Notes: generated by a model from the sequence alone, not told the origin. A DNA stretch of 64,000 nt from Scilla litardierei (GCA_030789695.1 CM061136.1:136040448-136104447), one strand, 5' to 3'; shown: positions 1 through 10,476, counted from the first letter of the stretch. Program-made: numbers and translations.

Positions 1-590
1 AAGACGCTGAGGAGAAGGCTCAGAGGTTCCTGCAGGGGCTTGCTTCGGAGCTCCAGAGTTTTGTGACCTCTTCTGACCAGGAATCTTATCAGAAGGTTCT
101 GGTAGCAGCAAAGAGGCAGGAGCTGCTCGTGAACCAGAGGAAGGGGTCTGTTGTTGGTGCTGGGAAGAGGCCTTTGGAACAGGCGAGAGCTGTGGTTAGG
201 TCTGGATTCAGGCCGAACCCACCTGTTCAGTTTAAGAGGCCAGGAGGGCCTGTTCGGAGGACTTGCCATTTCTGTGGCAAGGAGGGCCATATCAAGGAAT
301 CGTGTAGGAAGTTCTTGGGGCAATGTATTATCTGTGGAGATCCCGCCCATGCTATCAGGGAGTGCCCGAGGTTGAAGCAACCTTGGCGGACACCTATTGC
401 TGCCCCGCCGTTGCAGCAGAGAGCCCCGGTGCCCGCTGGTCGTGGGGTGCCCCTCGTTCCGCAGAGGCAGGCTTTTCAGCAGGCCGCTCCGCCGAGGAGG
501 CAGGCATTTCTGATGACCGTGGAGGAGGTTTTGGCCATGGATGAGGTCGTTGCAGGTAACTTCCAATCTAGTTGTTCCTTCCCTAATTAA
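1..590 (+). pseudogene. gag: Element A gag, 3' part (nucleocapsid with two CCHC knuckles)
   Basis: This is the C-terminal part of the Gag structural protein that packages element RNA in virus-like particles. The frame is open from base 3 and carries two zinc knuckles, CHFCGKEGHIKESC (about bases 267-308) and CIICGDPAHAIREC, followed by a Gln/Ala/Pro/Arg-rich tail. It matches the gag of D and F, so the missing N-terminal half lies left of the window. Read unspliced, the frame stops at 588-590 inside an apparent intron. Read with splicing at 555/668 it continues in frame into protease. No stop is seen in the visible coding part, but the element is dead in pol. Confidence 0.9.
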
Positions 591-667
591 TTGATTGTTA
601 AATTATGTTGGTTGCATGTGTATGAATGTGGCTAGAGTAAGATTTGATTGATTAGACTGTTTGTTAG
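556..667 (+). other. Putative gag/pol junction intron (intron 1), element A
   Basis: GT-AG interval of 112 bp: donor GCAG|GTAAC and acceptor GTTAG|GTGTGG. Removal joins Gag to protease in frame (phase 1, the codon GGT is split). The same interval with the same phase is present in D, F and G. Confidence 0.72.
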
Positions 668-3600
668 GTGTGGTTTTGGTTTGCACGTTCCCTGCCCGAG
701 TCCTCTTTGACTCTGGTGCATCGATGTGCATTTTGGCCCAGAGCTTCGTGGAGAAGCATTCTTTGTCGACGTCCCCTCTCTCCAAGAGTTGGAACATCGT
801 TACGGGGAATGGAGTAGTCACGGTGCATCGTGGATGCAGTCCTTGCTCTGTGGTGGTTTGTGGACATGAGCTTTATGCTGATTTTATTGTCCACAACATC
901 ACCAACTACGATGCGGTCTTTGGGATGGATTGGCTTGCGAGCTTCTATGCTACGATCGACTGCAGGAGGAAGAAGGTGGTGTTCGAGATTCCCGGACATC
1001 CAGTGTTTGAGTTCAGTCGTGGTAGCAGTTCGCTTGGTCCTGTCAGATTTCGGGCCAGGCCGGTGGAGGCTATGGCTATGCAGATGGAGCTGGAGTGGCC
1101 AGCTGTGGTGCGTGATTTTGGCGACGTCTTCCCCGAGGAGATGTCCGGTTTGCCGCCTGATCGAGCTTTAGAATTCTCTATCGATCTTGTTCCAGGTGCG
1201 CAGCCGATTTCGAAGGCGCCGTATCGTATGGCACCTGCAGAATTGGAAGAGTTGCGGAAGCAGTTGGATGAGCTGTTGCAGAAGGGTTATATTAATCCTA
1301 GCGTGTCTCCGTGGGGAGCACCGGTGTTGCTGGTTAAGAAGAAGGATGGTTCGCGTCGCATGTGCGTGGACTATCGGGAGTTGAATGCGGTGACCATTAA
1401 GAATAAATACCCGTTGCCTCGCATCGATGATATTTTTGATCAGCTTGGAGGTTCGAGGGTGTTTTCTAAATTGGATTTGAGGAGTGGTTACCATCAGTTG
1501 AAGGTGAAGAAGGATGATGCTCCGAAGACAGCGTTCAGGACGAAGTATGGACATTATGAGTTTGTGGTTATGCCTTTCGGTGTAACTAACGCGCCCGCAG
1601 TTTTCATGAATCTGATGAACCTGATTTTCTACGACTTTTTGGATAAGTTTGTCGTTATCTTTATTGACGACATTCTGATCTATTCGAAATCGGAGGAAGA
1701 GCATGCATCGCACTTGAGGACGGTATTGGAAATCTTGAGGAAGCATCGTTTGTATGCTAAGTTTTCGAAGTGCGAGTTTTGGCTGGATCGAGTTGCTTTT
1801 CTGGGGCATGTGGTGACTGGAGATGGTATTTCAGTGGATCCCGAGAAGATTCGGGCCATCAGGGAGTGGCCTATTCCGTCGTCTGCATCTGAGATTCGGA
1901 GTTTTCTTGGACTTGCTGGTTATTATCGGCGATTTATTAAGGACTTTTCTCGTATTGCTGAGCCGATGACCAGGTTGACACGGAAGGATGTTGCTTTTGT
2001 TTGGTCGGATGATTGTGAGGGTGCTTTTGGTGTTCTGAAGGAGAGGTTGACGACTGCCCCTATTCTTGTTGTGCCTGATCGCAACGGTGGATTTGAGATC
2101 TTTTGCGATGCTTCTGGCAAGGGTCTCGGTTGTGTGTTGCATCAGCATGGGCATGTTGTGGCGTATGCGTCATGTCAGCTTAAGGTTCATGAGAAGAATT
2201 ACCCGACGCATGATTTGGAGTTGGCTGCCGTTGTGTTTGCTCTTAAGATTTGGAGGCACTTCCTGCTGAGTGAGAAAGTGAAGATTTTCACCGATCACAA
2301 AAGCTTGAAGTATATTTTCACTCAGAAGGAGCTCAACATGCGACAGCGTCGATGGTTGGAGCTTATGGCGGATTATGAGATTGATTTGCAGTTTCACCCT
2401 GGCAAGGTGAATGTGGTTCCGGATGCTTTGAGTAGGCTTCCAGCGGTGATGATTTTGACCTCGTAGTGGAGATTGCAGCAGGATTTTTGCGAGTTTGGCG
2501 TGGAGATTGTTCTTCCTGGAGAGACTTCTACGTTGATGTACATGCAGGTACGGTCGACGATCATGGATCGGATTAAGGCTGGCCAGGCCGAGGATCCAAG
2601 GCTGGTGAGGATTCGGGAGCAGGTGGAAGCCGGTCTGCGGACTGACTTTTTGATTCATGAGGATGGCTCGCTGAGGTTTGGGGCCAGGTTGTGTGTGCCT
2701 GCTGGGGATATCAGAGAGGAGTTGATGGTGGAGGCACACAGTTCGCCGTATTCTGTGCATCCCGGTGGCACCTAGATGTACTAGGATCTTCGTCTGAATT
2801 ATTGGTGGCATGGTATGAAGAGGAGCGTGGCTCGGAGTGTAGCCAAGTGCTTGGTTTGCCAGCAAGTGAAGGTGGAGCATCAGCGTTCGGCCGGGTTGCT
2901 ACAACCGCTTCCGATTCTGGAGTGGAAGTGGCAGCACATCACTATGGATTTCGTGACTGGACTACCTCGGAGTCCGAAGCAGAATGACGCGATTTGGGTA
3001 ATCGTGGATCGGTTGACCAAATCTGCGCATTTTATTCCGTTTCGAGTGGGACAGTCCACTGAGGCGCTGGCGAGGAGGTATATGGAGGAGGTCGTGCGAC
3101 TTCATGGAGTCCCCGTGAGTATCGTGTCTGACAGAGACACGAGGTTCACATCTCAGTTCTGGCAGAGTTTGCAGAAGAGCTTGGGTACGCGTCTGAGTTT
3201 CAGCACGGCGTACCATCCGCAGACGGATGGCCAGTCCGAGAGGACGATTCAGATTTTGGAAGACATGCTGAGGGCGTGCATGTTGGATTTCAAGGGTTCG
3301 TGGGAGGACCATCTACATTTGGTGGAGTTTTCCTACAACAACAGTTTCCAGGCGAGTATTGGCATGGCGCCTTTCGCCGCTCTTTATGGGAGGAAATGTC
3401 GATCGACATTGAGTTGGGATGACGTTGGTGATCGGGAGTTATTGGGACCTGAGATGATCGTGGAGGCCGTGGATATCGTCAGGAATATTCGGGAGAGGTT
3501 GAGGATTGCTCAGGACCGTTTAAGCATTGGGCGGATGCTAAACGTCGTCCTTTGGAGTTTCAGCCGGGCGACCATGTGTTCTTGAAGATTTCCCCGAATC

Positions 3601-3989
3601 GTGGTGTGATTCGTTTCGGGAAGCGTGGGAAGTTGAGCCCGCGATACATTGGACCGTTTGACGTTTTGGAGAGGGTTGGCGAGGTAGCTTATCGCTTGGC
3701 CTTGCCGCCATCTTTGGAAGGAGTTCACAATGTTTTCCATGTGTCGCAGCTTCGTCGATACATTAGCGATCCGTCTCATGCGGTAGATTTTTTGGAGATT
3801 ACCGTTCGCCCCGATATGACGTATGACCAGCATCCGGTGCAGATTTTGGATAGGCGTCAGAAATCGCTTCGGAACAAGATTGTCAATCTTGTGAGGGTGA
3901 TGTGGTGACACGGTTCACCTGGAGAGTCTACTTGGGAGAATGAGGATGAGATGCGAGAGCGTTTCCCACTTTTGTTTCCGGACTCGTGA
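668..3989 (+). pseudogene. pol: Element A pol: protease, RT, RNase H, integrase, chromodomain-like tail
   Basis: Pol makes cDNA from element RNA and integrates it. Visible in order: retropepsin site LFDSGAS (about 706-726), RT core with FIDDIL (about 1660-1677), RNase H with CDASGKGLG (about 2104-2130), integrase zinc finger ending CLVCQQ (about 2848), catalytic core with DFVTGLP and SDRDTRF, the GPF-containing module (about 3650), and a chromodomain-like tail ending at 3987-3989. Stops: TAG 2464 (paralogues CAG), TAG 2773 (AAG), TAG 2782 (CAG), TGA 3906 (CGA). One T is missing at about 3520, shifting frame. At 3087/3088 the two integrase exons are joined exactly where D, E, F and G have a 69-72 bp intron. 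The exon from 668 to 3087 is 2420 nt, the same length as in D and F. Confidence 0.92.
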
Positions 3990-4020
3990 GTATTTGGAAA
4001 TTCCGAGGACGGAATTTTCT

Positions 4021-4034
4021 TAAGTTGTGGAGGA
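4021..4034 (+). promoter_or_regulatory. Polypurine tract of element A
   Basis: The purine-rich stretch aagttgtggagga directly precedes the 3' LTR (TGTAACGAC at 4035). It is the expected plus-strand primer, and D, E and F have related tracts at the same place. Confidence 0.8.
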
Positions 4035-4325
4035 TGTAACGACTGCTTTTCATGTATCTGGATTTAATATAATATAATATATGTTTTGGTGGATTTTCTC
4101 CTCTTGTGTGGTTTTCGTCTCCGTAGTTTTCATTTTCGATCGATTCGTCGTATTTTCTCGTTTCTTCCTTAGGATTGTCGATTTCGAAGTATGTCACTCG
4201 TGACGGGCTACATAACGGTCATATCTAACTATTAGATTAAGCCTAGGAGTCTTAGAAATCGATCCCGGGGCCCCGCGCTCCGTATCGGAACTTTTTGTGC
4301 TCATTAGCCGGTATAAGAAGGGGCA

Positions 4326-4724
4326 CCGACTGACTAGATGACGATCCAGTCGGTCGGCAATCCTTCTTGGACCGACTAGTTAGCTTTCTAAATTTCTCAG
4401 GAGTTACTGTTTATCGTTAGTCGGTCTAAGAACGTTGGTTGACCGACTAGGTTGCAAACTAGTCGGTCGGCAATGCTTCTTTAACCGACTAACACATCAT
4501 CTTAATTTTAGTTGAGTTACTGTTTACTCTTAGTCGGTCTAAGAACGTTCATCGACCGACTAGATGATAAACTAGTCGGTCAGTATTTGTTCATGGACCG
4601 ACTAACTCTAAATCCTATTTTCGTTCAGGAGTTACTGTTTGCACTTAGTCGGTCTGCGTTGGTCGACCGACCGACTAGTTGCCAAACTAGTCGGTCAGTG
4701 GTTGCTCTTTGACCGACTAACCAG
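4326..4724 (+). promoter_or_regulatory. DRE-like palindrome array in U3 of element A
   Basis: Four units, each with an inner palindrome (GACCGACTAG, 6-8 bp spacer, CTAGTCGGTC) flanked by outer half-sites TTAGTCGGTC and GACCGACTAA, separated by spacers with gagttactgttta. The first unit is partly decayed. Every half-site contains ACCGAC, the DRE/CRT core recognised by plant DREB factors. The array ends about 40 bp before the TATA-like box. A regulatory role is inferred. Confidence 0.75.
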
Positions 4725-4763
4725 TGTTAAAACCCTAATTTCTGGGCAGCCGCCAGCCCAACC

Positions 4764-4771
4764 TATTTAAA
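4764..4771 (+). promoter_or_regulatory. TATA-like box of element A LTR
   Basis: TATTTAAA about 40 bp after the palindrome array. F (55246, TATTTATA), E (37609) and D have a TATA-like box in the same relative place. Confidence 0.6.
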
Positions 4772-5049
4772 CTCAACCCAAGCGTTTTCTTCTTCCCCAA
4801 CACGACCCAAAACCCTAAAATCTTCCCCCTTGAGCCCACATCTTCCTCCAAGCTTCAATCCTTCATTCCAAGCCCCAAATCCATCATCCAAACCATCCAT
4901 CCACTCTTTCTATCTCTCATCTTCCCCAAAATCTCACCAAATCCATCAAAATCCCCAAATCCCCCAAAACCCTAGTTTCCCCAAACTTCTCCATTTGCTT
5001 CCAGATCTGATCCTAGGGTTCCCCGGAGTGTTTCTTCCGCCTCCTCTCG

Positions 5050-5146
5050 GTAAGAAATCGATCTACCGTTGTTTTCATATCCTATTGTAATTTTTTATGA
5101 AACCCTAATAAAATACTTGTGTTTTGATGATTGTTCCCCATAACAG
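5050..5146 (+). other. Putative leader intron L1 in element A LTR
   Basis: Consensus donor CTCG|GTAAGA and acceptor CATAACAG|CGATT, 97 bp. The F LTRs have the same structure at 55523-55620 (98 bp), and E has a comparable acceptor that is duplicated. Splicing is inferred. Confidence 0.5.
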
Positions 5147-5207
5147 CGATTCCCCGTAGGCTAGCATCCGCGGAAACGAACTTTCGTAACCGTCATCCCC
5201 GGTGATA

Positions 5208-5340
5208 GGCAAGTGAAACTTGCATCTCTTGATTTGGGCCATGTCTTAGGCCATTTACCTTGCTTAGCGTAAAAGAGACTAGGCAGTGAAAGGATAGCTG
5301 CCTAGACGCATTTGATCTAGCTTGACAACGAAGCTAGATC
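5208..5340 (+). promoter_or_regulatory. Conserved RNA hairpin cluster in element A leader
   Basis: Three stem-loops: 5208-5224 (GGCAAGT, loop GAA), 5279-5305 (CTAGGCAG / CTGCCTAG around loop tgaaaggatag) and 5314-5340 (GATCTAGCTT / AAGCTAGATC around loop GACAACG). The stems of the second and third differ in E, F and G by compensating changes while the loops stay nearly fixed, which suggests a functional RNA structure in the genomic RNA leader (packaging, translation or reverse transcription). Confidence 0.7.
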
Positions 5341-6055
5341 CGTCACCTTCATCATGCTTGTATGTCACGTTTAATTTCAATTAACGGTACGCAAATATCT
5401 GTTCATGTCATTGCATTTTGCCTGTCATGTTTAATTCCTATTAACGGTACGCAATTATCTGCTCATGGCATTGCATAGTGATTATTTATTGTGACTGCGT
5501 AGCACACGCTACAATACCATGTTTCCTGGCTCGTGTTCCAGAAGCGAGCCCTGTATTTGCTAACCCCAATGCTCGGATACCGGCTAGGTGTACCCCTATG
5601 CCAAACACACACTTCTTTTCCTGGCCCGTGACCAGAAGCGAGCATAATGAGTTGCTAACCACAACGCTCGACACATGTGGGTGGGGTAAGAGATAAGCGG
5701 CCACCTGAGCACGAGTGGCTTGATCCGCCACTCCGGCCAGCAGGCGAAATCTCTAGTGTTTAAGTGATTGATAGTGATAGAGATAAACGGACTGAGCCAC
5801 GAGCTGGCCAGCAAGTGGACTCTCTATGCACTAAGTGATAAGTGTTAAGTGATAAGTGATAAGTGATAAGTGATTAGTGAATTGGTAGCTTTTGCTACAT
5901 CGTGCATGCTTGTCACTCTTTTAAACTGTTGCATCATATTCAACTGCCATGCCATTGTTTAACATTTAAATGCTAGGTTGTTAGTCACTTTCAGTTTCCT
6001 TGCCCAAGTCTTTTTAGACTTGCTGACATGTGCCCCTTTCTCTTTTGGGTGACGC

Positions 6056-6163
6056 ATGTTAGACCTTGAGCCTGAGTTTCTTGCTGAGGGTGAGGTGTTT
6101 GCGGACGCCGAGCTTGCGCCCGTGTTGGACGGGGAGTACGTGGACACTGGGGACCAGTCCTAG
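6056..6163 (+). CDS. LTR-encoded acidic 35-aa ORF, element A
   Basis: A short ORF in the transcribed part of the LTR; I recognise no family. It encodes 35 residues with 11 Asp/Glu and no Lys, Arg or His, and ends YVDTGDQS. The ATG lies in the 3' arm of a hairpin whose 5' arm is acatgtg (about 6027). The D and F copies have the same length and nearly the same sequence; E is much more diverged but keeps 35 codons and ends YEDTGDQS; G keeps 35 codons up to FEDTGDQS, then TAC replaces the stop. Equal length and a conserved C-terminus despite nucleotide divergence argue for translation. It could act as an upstream ORF or as a small acidic protein; neither is shown. Confidence 0.55.
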   Translation: MLDLEPEFLAEGEVFADAELAPVLDGEYVDTGDQS

Positions 6164-6209
6164 TGTCTTCGTGGTGTTTTACTTTTGTTAGACAGTTGTT
6201 TTGTTGTCG

Positions 6210-6393
6210 GTGCGTAGCACCTTTACTCTGTTATGTCGTTGCTTTTGTTTGGCCTTGTTCTGGGCCCTTAGACTCTTTCTTTTAGCCTGGAGGCTTTTCT
6301 GTGATGTTGAATACTTTGTGGACAACCGTGGGATTGGTATTTTATATCCGTCTTATATTATTATTATTGTTGTTGTTTCGTTTGCAATTACAG
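6210..6393 (+). other. Candidate leader intron L2 in element A LTR
   Basis: Donor-like TCG|GTGCGTAG and acceptor-like pyrimidine-rich TTTGCAATTACAG|GGACC, 184 bp. F has 56639-56826 and E has 39215-39395 with a stronger GTGAGT donor. The donor also forms the hairpin GGTGCGTAGCACC, so conservation may have another cause. Confidence 0.35.
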
Positions 6394-6502
6394 GGACCTG
6401 CTTATACTAAATTGATGCTTATCGGGTTTGGGGCTTCACCGCTCCACTCCCGTGCGGACCTTTTCACGTCTCGCCTCCATTTTAGGGAAGCGGGTCGTGA
6501 CA

Positions 6503-7259
6503 TTTTCTATTGTATTTTGCTATTGGATTGATGTATTTTGCTATGAAACTTGTTTATTCTTGCACCATGAGTAGCTAAATTGTTATTGTGCATGGTATGG
6601 CGTAGTTAGGGGATATGATGCGTGTTTATTTGGTTGTATTCCTTGTGCTAAATCGTTAAACGTCATTAAAGTTGTAATCTTTGTTCGTAAATCGTCTTTT
6701 TCATCTTCCAAAAGAAGTGATTGAGTTGATGATCGCCCCAAAAGGGTGAGTTTTGATCTCCCGAAATGGGAGTTTCATACCGTAGTTTTGATCTCTCCAA
6801 AAGAGAGTTTCATATCGTATTATAACTTTAGCGACGATCTTATTGAATATTGTGCTTGAACCCCCAAAAGGGTATCTTCCGATGAGTTGCTCCCAAAAGG
6901 AGAATTCATTGAGTTATATTGGATATTTTCCGGTGAATTGCTCTCAAAAAGAGAATTCATTGTGTTATATTCATCAACCAAATTAATACGGATCATTGAT
7001 CCTAACGAACCCATACCATGTGCATACTTTTTATAGATATTTTCAGACACGAATTTCCTTGTTTATATTGTTCACGTATTCACATCACCATCACTGTCAT
7101 CATTGTTGAAGTGGTTTGTTTCTTTTCGTTGGATTTCTATTTGATTTGAGCTGTGGTTGCAACAGATTTTCTCCTGAGGATTCGACATCTGGACTCCCAG
7201 ATTATATTACTTGTACGGACTCTTGCACTTGAGAGAGAGCACCTTTTCGGAGCCCACCA
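6503..7259 (+). repeat. 5' LTR of element B, 3' portion
   Basis: Matches 10674-10790 followed by 33333-33973 almost base for base, and ends agcccacca just before the primer site. The first part of this LTR lies left of element A, outside the window. Confidence 0.9.
6735..6953 (+). promoter_or_regulatory. Comb of short AAAA-loop hairpins in element B LTR
   Basis: Six small hairpins with A-rich loops and different stems: ccccaaaaggg, ctcccgaaatgggag (6758-6772), ctctccaaaagagag (6793-6807), acccccaaaagggt (6860-6873), ctcccaaaaggag (6890-6902) and ctctcaaaaagag (6941-6953). They alternate with repeated phrases gttttgatct, gagtttcat and gaattcattg. The other LTR copy (about 33440-33675) keeps them. 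Confidence 0.6.
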
Positions 7260-7265
7260 AGTTTT

Positions 7266-7283
7266 TGGCGCCGTTGTCGGGGA
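7266..7283 (+). promoter_or_regulatory. Primer binding site of element B (tRNA-Asp type)
   Basis: TGGCGCCGTTGTCGGGGA lies six bases after the LTR end. It is complementary, with one mismatch, to the 3' end of plant tRNA-Asp as I recall it (CCCCGGCAACGGCGCCA). Athila and Tat relatives commonly use this site. Confidence 0.85.
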
Positions 7284-7387
7284 GGAATGGTTTGTTACCA
7301 CGGTTTATTTCATTCAGAGGACCTTCGGTGAGATCTTTCCACTTTACTGTACATAAACTTTTTTTTATTTGTTTTTTTTATTTCAAA

Positions 7388-8509
7388 ATGGAGTATATGA
7401 ATTTCTATTGCACAACCAATCTGTATGATGCAAAGTATGCTAATGCACACAAACATAGGATGGAGAAGCTCAAGATTGTTAATTTTAATCAAACTGATTG
7501 TGAAACTTTCTTTCAGGCCTGGAGGAGGTTCACAAACATAGTATCGAGTTATCCGCAGCATGGGTACACAAATGAAGAGCTTATGGCGTTCTTCCTAGAT
7601 GTACTACAACCCCAGCTGTAGGAATTTTTGGGAGTCATGACGCCGACAGAGGCGTGCGAATACATGGAGTCTCTGCAAGAAAATGAAGAAACCATAGAAG
7701 AGACTTCAGAGTGCGAATCAAAGGAGACTTCGTGCCTCGATCAAGGGGAGCAAAGCGTAGACGTACCTTTGCAATCCTTGAAAGAGGAAGTTTACTTGCT
7801 TATTCAGACACAGGAGGCTACATCCCATCAATTCCAAGAGAATTTCCTTGCTCGGAGTCGGCAGATTCAAAAATCTATTGAAAATCGTAATTTGATTGCC
7901 ACTTGCTTAGAAGAAAATAATTCTTTTGAAATCCAACTTCAAGAATCTAATACGAGTTTATCTTCTATTGCAGGAAAATCGAGCAAGCCATGTCACGTCG
8001 AGGACACGAATAAAAATATCTACATGGCAGAAAGTGTGTGCAAGAGAGAGGACGAGCTAGCAATTTTGGATGAACGAGAGGAGGAGACAGCTAGGGACAA
8101 GGGTTTTGAGATTATCGCCATGGAGTCAGAACCATGCCCTCCTCCAGTTTTGTCCCAAAATCATTTACCCCTCTCCCCATTGATCGAGCATCATACCGAG
8201 AGTAGTGCATATATTTCAGGGAGTAGTCGTCAACTTGCTTTAATTTATTTCAACTATTTTGATGACTACATTTGGAATACTTTTGTTGAAAGGAATCTTA
8301 AACTAATTTGGACTGACATAACTCATCTCTCGCAGGACATTGGCAAACAAGTTATAGAGATGCTTGGAGTTGTGTTGCTGGGGTCCAATTTAGCTTCTGG
8401 AGGAAAAATAATCGCCGAGGAGCGCAACGAGCAAATTGAAAAACTTCCTCCACAATTAAAGATTCGGGATCCACCATTTGATCACGGTGTGTTCTTTCCA
8501 GTAGTGTAG
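7388..8509 (+). pseudogene. gag: Element B gag-like ORF with one internal stop
   Basis: The frame starts MEYMNFY and is interrupted by TAG at 7619-7621, continuing in the same frame to 8509 (374 codons in all). The N-terminal part contains an aromatic motif FFQAWRRF, then YPQHGY and an FFLDVLQPQL stretch, resembling the capsid-type Retrotrans_gag domain of Athila/Tat elements. The rest is Glu-rich and probably helical, with no zinc knuckle. No pol follows. As the only ORF of the element it may once have encoded a structural or RNA-binding protein. Similarity was judged by eye, so the exact family is uncertain. Confidence 0.65.
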
Positions 8510-9512
8510 TTTTTATATGCTTTCTAGGTTGCTTGCTTGAATAACTTCGTGCCCCTTTCGACATTGAGGACAATGTCCATCTTTAGTTGGGGGGTGTGTA
8601 TGAGATCTTAGGATTTTTTTGAGAAGAATAAATCACCAAATCTCATCTTTTTAAAACTCCTTCGTATGCCACAAATGCGGATGATTATACATTGATTGTG
8701 TTCTAAAAATTGTTTATGGCTTGATTAAATTATTTTCCCTTCATGGAATTACCGTTAATATGCTATTCATGAAAATTTTCAATTTCCATGATTAATATCT
8801 TGAAATAGTTTGAATTTATTTCATGCATGCTAATGTGATGAAAAAGCTTAAGTATACTCGATTTATAAGAATAGTCTTCAAGTTGAAGAGGAATTTGGCC
8901 ATTGTTGTTGATGTTTATGATTCAAAGAATGGGTGTTGAGTTGCTAAAAAAATGAGAAAGAAAAGAAAAGAAATATATGAATGAAACGAATAAGTATGTC
9001 ACTAATAAATAACTTGGGTGGCTCGAGTAGTACAGTCCGATGGGTCCTTTTTGGCCTAATGCCCTATTATCGTCTGATTTGGGAGCCATTGACAGGAAAC
9101 TCACTCATTTGATGGAGCGATCCAAGTTATACATTTTTCTGTGAATGTTGCTTGATGCGCGTTACGCGGAACTAATCAAAGAAAAGAAGTGGTGAATAAA
9201 CTAAGCAACATCAATACCCATGATTTGAACGATCTTTGTGAGATGCCAATTCCTTGGAAACAAGAAAACTAAAGAAAAACGATGTGTTATACTTTCGCTT
9301 GCGCAAAACGATGCTTGCATGTTATTTATTCAAATTAAATTAGAGAATATATCGTGTGATTGATCTTAGTCATGGATTGTGTATATTGATGGTCAAAATC
9401 ATGTTGGAATGCGTATTATTGAGCCATGCCATAAGCGAGATTTTATTGTTTTATTAATCATCCGAATTAATCGCTCTTTTTGCTAGAGACTAGCAAATCG
9501 CTAGTTGGGGGG
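8510..9512 (+). other. Non-coding 3' region of element B
   Basis: AT-rich with no credible ORF. It holds the inverted repeat GGACAATGTCC (about 8569) followed by ttagttggggggtgtgt (about 8583), a first polypurine-tract-like motif, and a second one, ctagttggggggtgtgattc, at the LTR start (9501-9520). I see nothing else. Confidence 0.6.
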
Positions 9513-9932
9513 TGTGATTCGGGTTCAATATTACATATTTAACCCCCCATTTAGCCCTATTTTGTGCTCATGTGATGCTATATTGTTCTCTAATACGCGC
9601 GTATTTTATATATCATCATTTATTAGAGAATTCACCTTGTTTGAGCATAAAACAGTAATTAATGGAGTATTTCTGCAATTTTTATATTTTTCCTAGCTTC
9701 GTCTCGATCTCACGATTCCAACGACTATTTATTTGTATTTTTCTGAGATCTGTGCTAATTTCTATGAATTTTTGAATGCAGAATACTATTTAATTGAAGA
9801 AATACGGAAGAAAATACGTTTAAATACGTATATACGGTCGGCGCACGGTTTTTGGTGACCACGTGGCAAGATCGCAAAAATTCCCGCTCAGATCGAGCGG
9901 CTATCAGCCATTGCAACGCGGCATACTTTCGA

Positions 9933-10084
9933 CCGTTGGATGATGATCCAACGGCCTAACTCGCAGCGGAGATTCGCACAGCAGCGGGGTGACGTGGCTC
10001 GATCCACGCCGTCCTTTATTCATCCGAAGGCAGCTGTGAGAGAGAGACGCTGAGGTCTGAAGAGCGTTGGATGCGAATCCAACG
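9933..10084 (+). promoter_or_regulatory. Palindromes CCGTTGGAT/ATCCAACGG in element B U3
   Basis: 9933-9954 is a perfect 9-bp inverted repeat with a 4-bp spacer. 10065-10084 repeats the same arms (CGTTGGAT, spacer gcga, ATCCAACG). Related half-sites (ccgacgg, ctaacgg) recur to about 10380, before TATATAAG at 10469-10476. Confidence 0.6.
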
Positions 10085-10468
10085 GTGAGATTCGAAGCAG
10101 CGAAGCGGTCAGCTCTCGAGCGCAGGATCAAGATCTAACGGCTGTAATTCATTCCGCCTCGCGAATTCGATCCGATCCGACGGTAGCTCCGAGATCCTAC
10201 GGCCCGTGTTTACCCCGCTCGAATCAACCCTCATCCGACGGTCCATCAAATGCAGCAGCAGCGGAAAAATCGAAATAAAATGTAAGCGGATCGGGCGCGA
10301 TGGCTTGGGCGACGCGGGTATGGATCCGCAACATGCCACGTGTCGCCACGAGAAGCGATCCCGCCCAGATCTAACGACGGAGAATCGATGCGGGCTGCGG
10401 ATCGGGTTATAGCGCAAAATGGGTACGGGTTTAGACCTGTTAGCACGACTTAAACCCGCAATGCCTAT

Positions 10469-10476
10469 TATATAAG
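10469..10476 (+). promoter_or_regulatory. TATA box of element B LTR
   Basis: TATATAAG following the palindromes in U3. Transcription would start about 30 bp downstream, near the ctagggttttggg sequence. Confidence 0.6.

Larger units (their letters stand above)
1..6502 (+). mobile_element. Element A: Tekay/Del-like Ty3/gypsy chromovirus, 5' end outside window
   Basis: The copy enters the window inside gag and runs through pol (protease, RT, RNase H, integrase, chromodomain-like tail) to a polypurine tract and a complete 3' LTR ending at 6502. The LTR ends are TGTAACGAC and GTCGTGACA, a near-perfect inverted repeat. The flank after 6502 (ttttctattg) matches position 10674 onward inside the other LTR of element B, so A is inserted in the 5' LTR of B with likely TSD ttttc. 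Pol order RT-RNaseH-IN shows Ty3/gypsy; the C-terminal GPY/F-like module followed by a chromodomain-like stretch shows a chromovirus. It is disabled by four in-frame stops and one frameshift. Unlike D, E, F and G it lacks the integrase intron. Confidence 0.93.
4035..6502 (+). repeat. 3' LTR of element A (2468 bp)
   Basis: Starts TGTAACGAC after the polypurine tract and ends GTCGTGACA. U3 holds a palindrome array (4326-4724) and a TATA-like box (TATTTAAA at 4764). The transcribed part holds telo-box-like AAACCCTA motifs, a putative 97-bp intron (5050-5146), conserved hairpins (5208-5340), a simple AAGTGAT-type repeat (about 5833-5875), a 35-codon ORF (6056-6163) and a candidate second intron (6210-6393). 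Homologous to LTRs of D, E, F and more distantly G. Confidence 0.93.
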
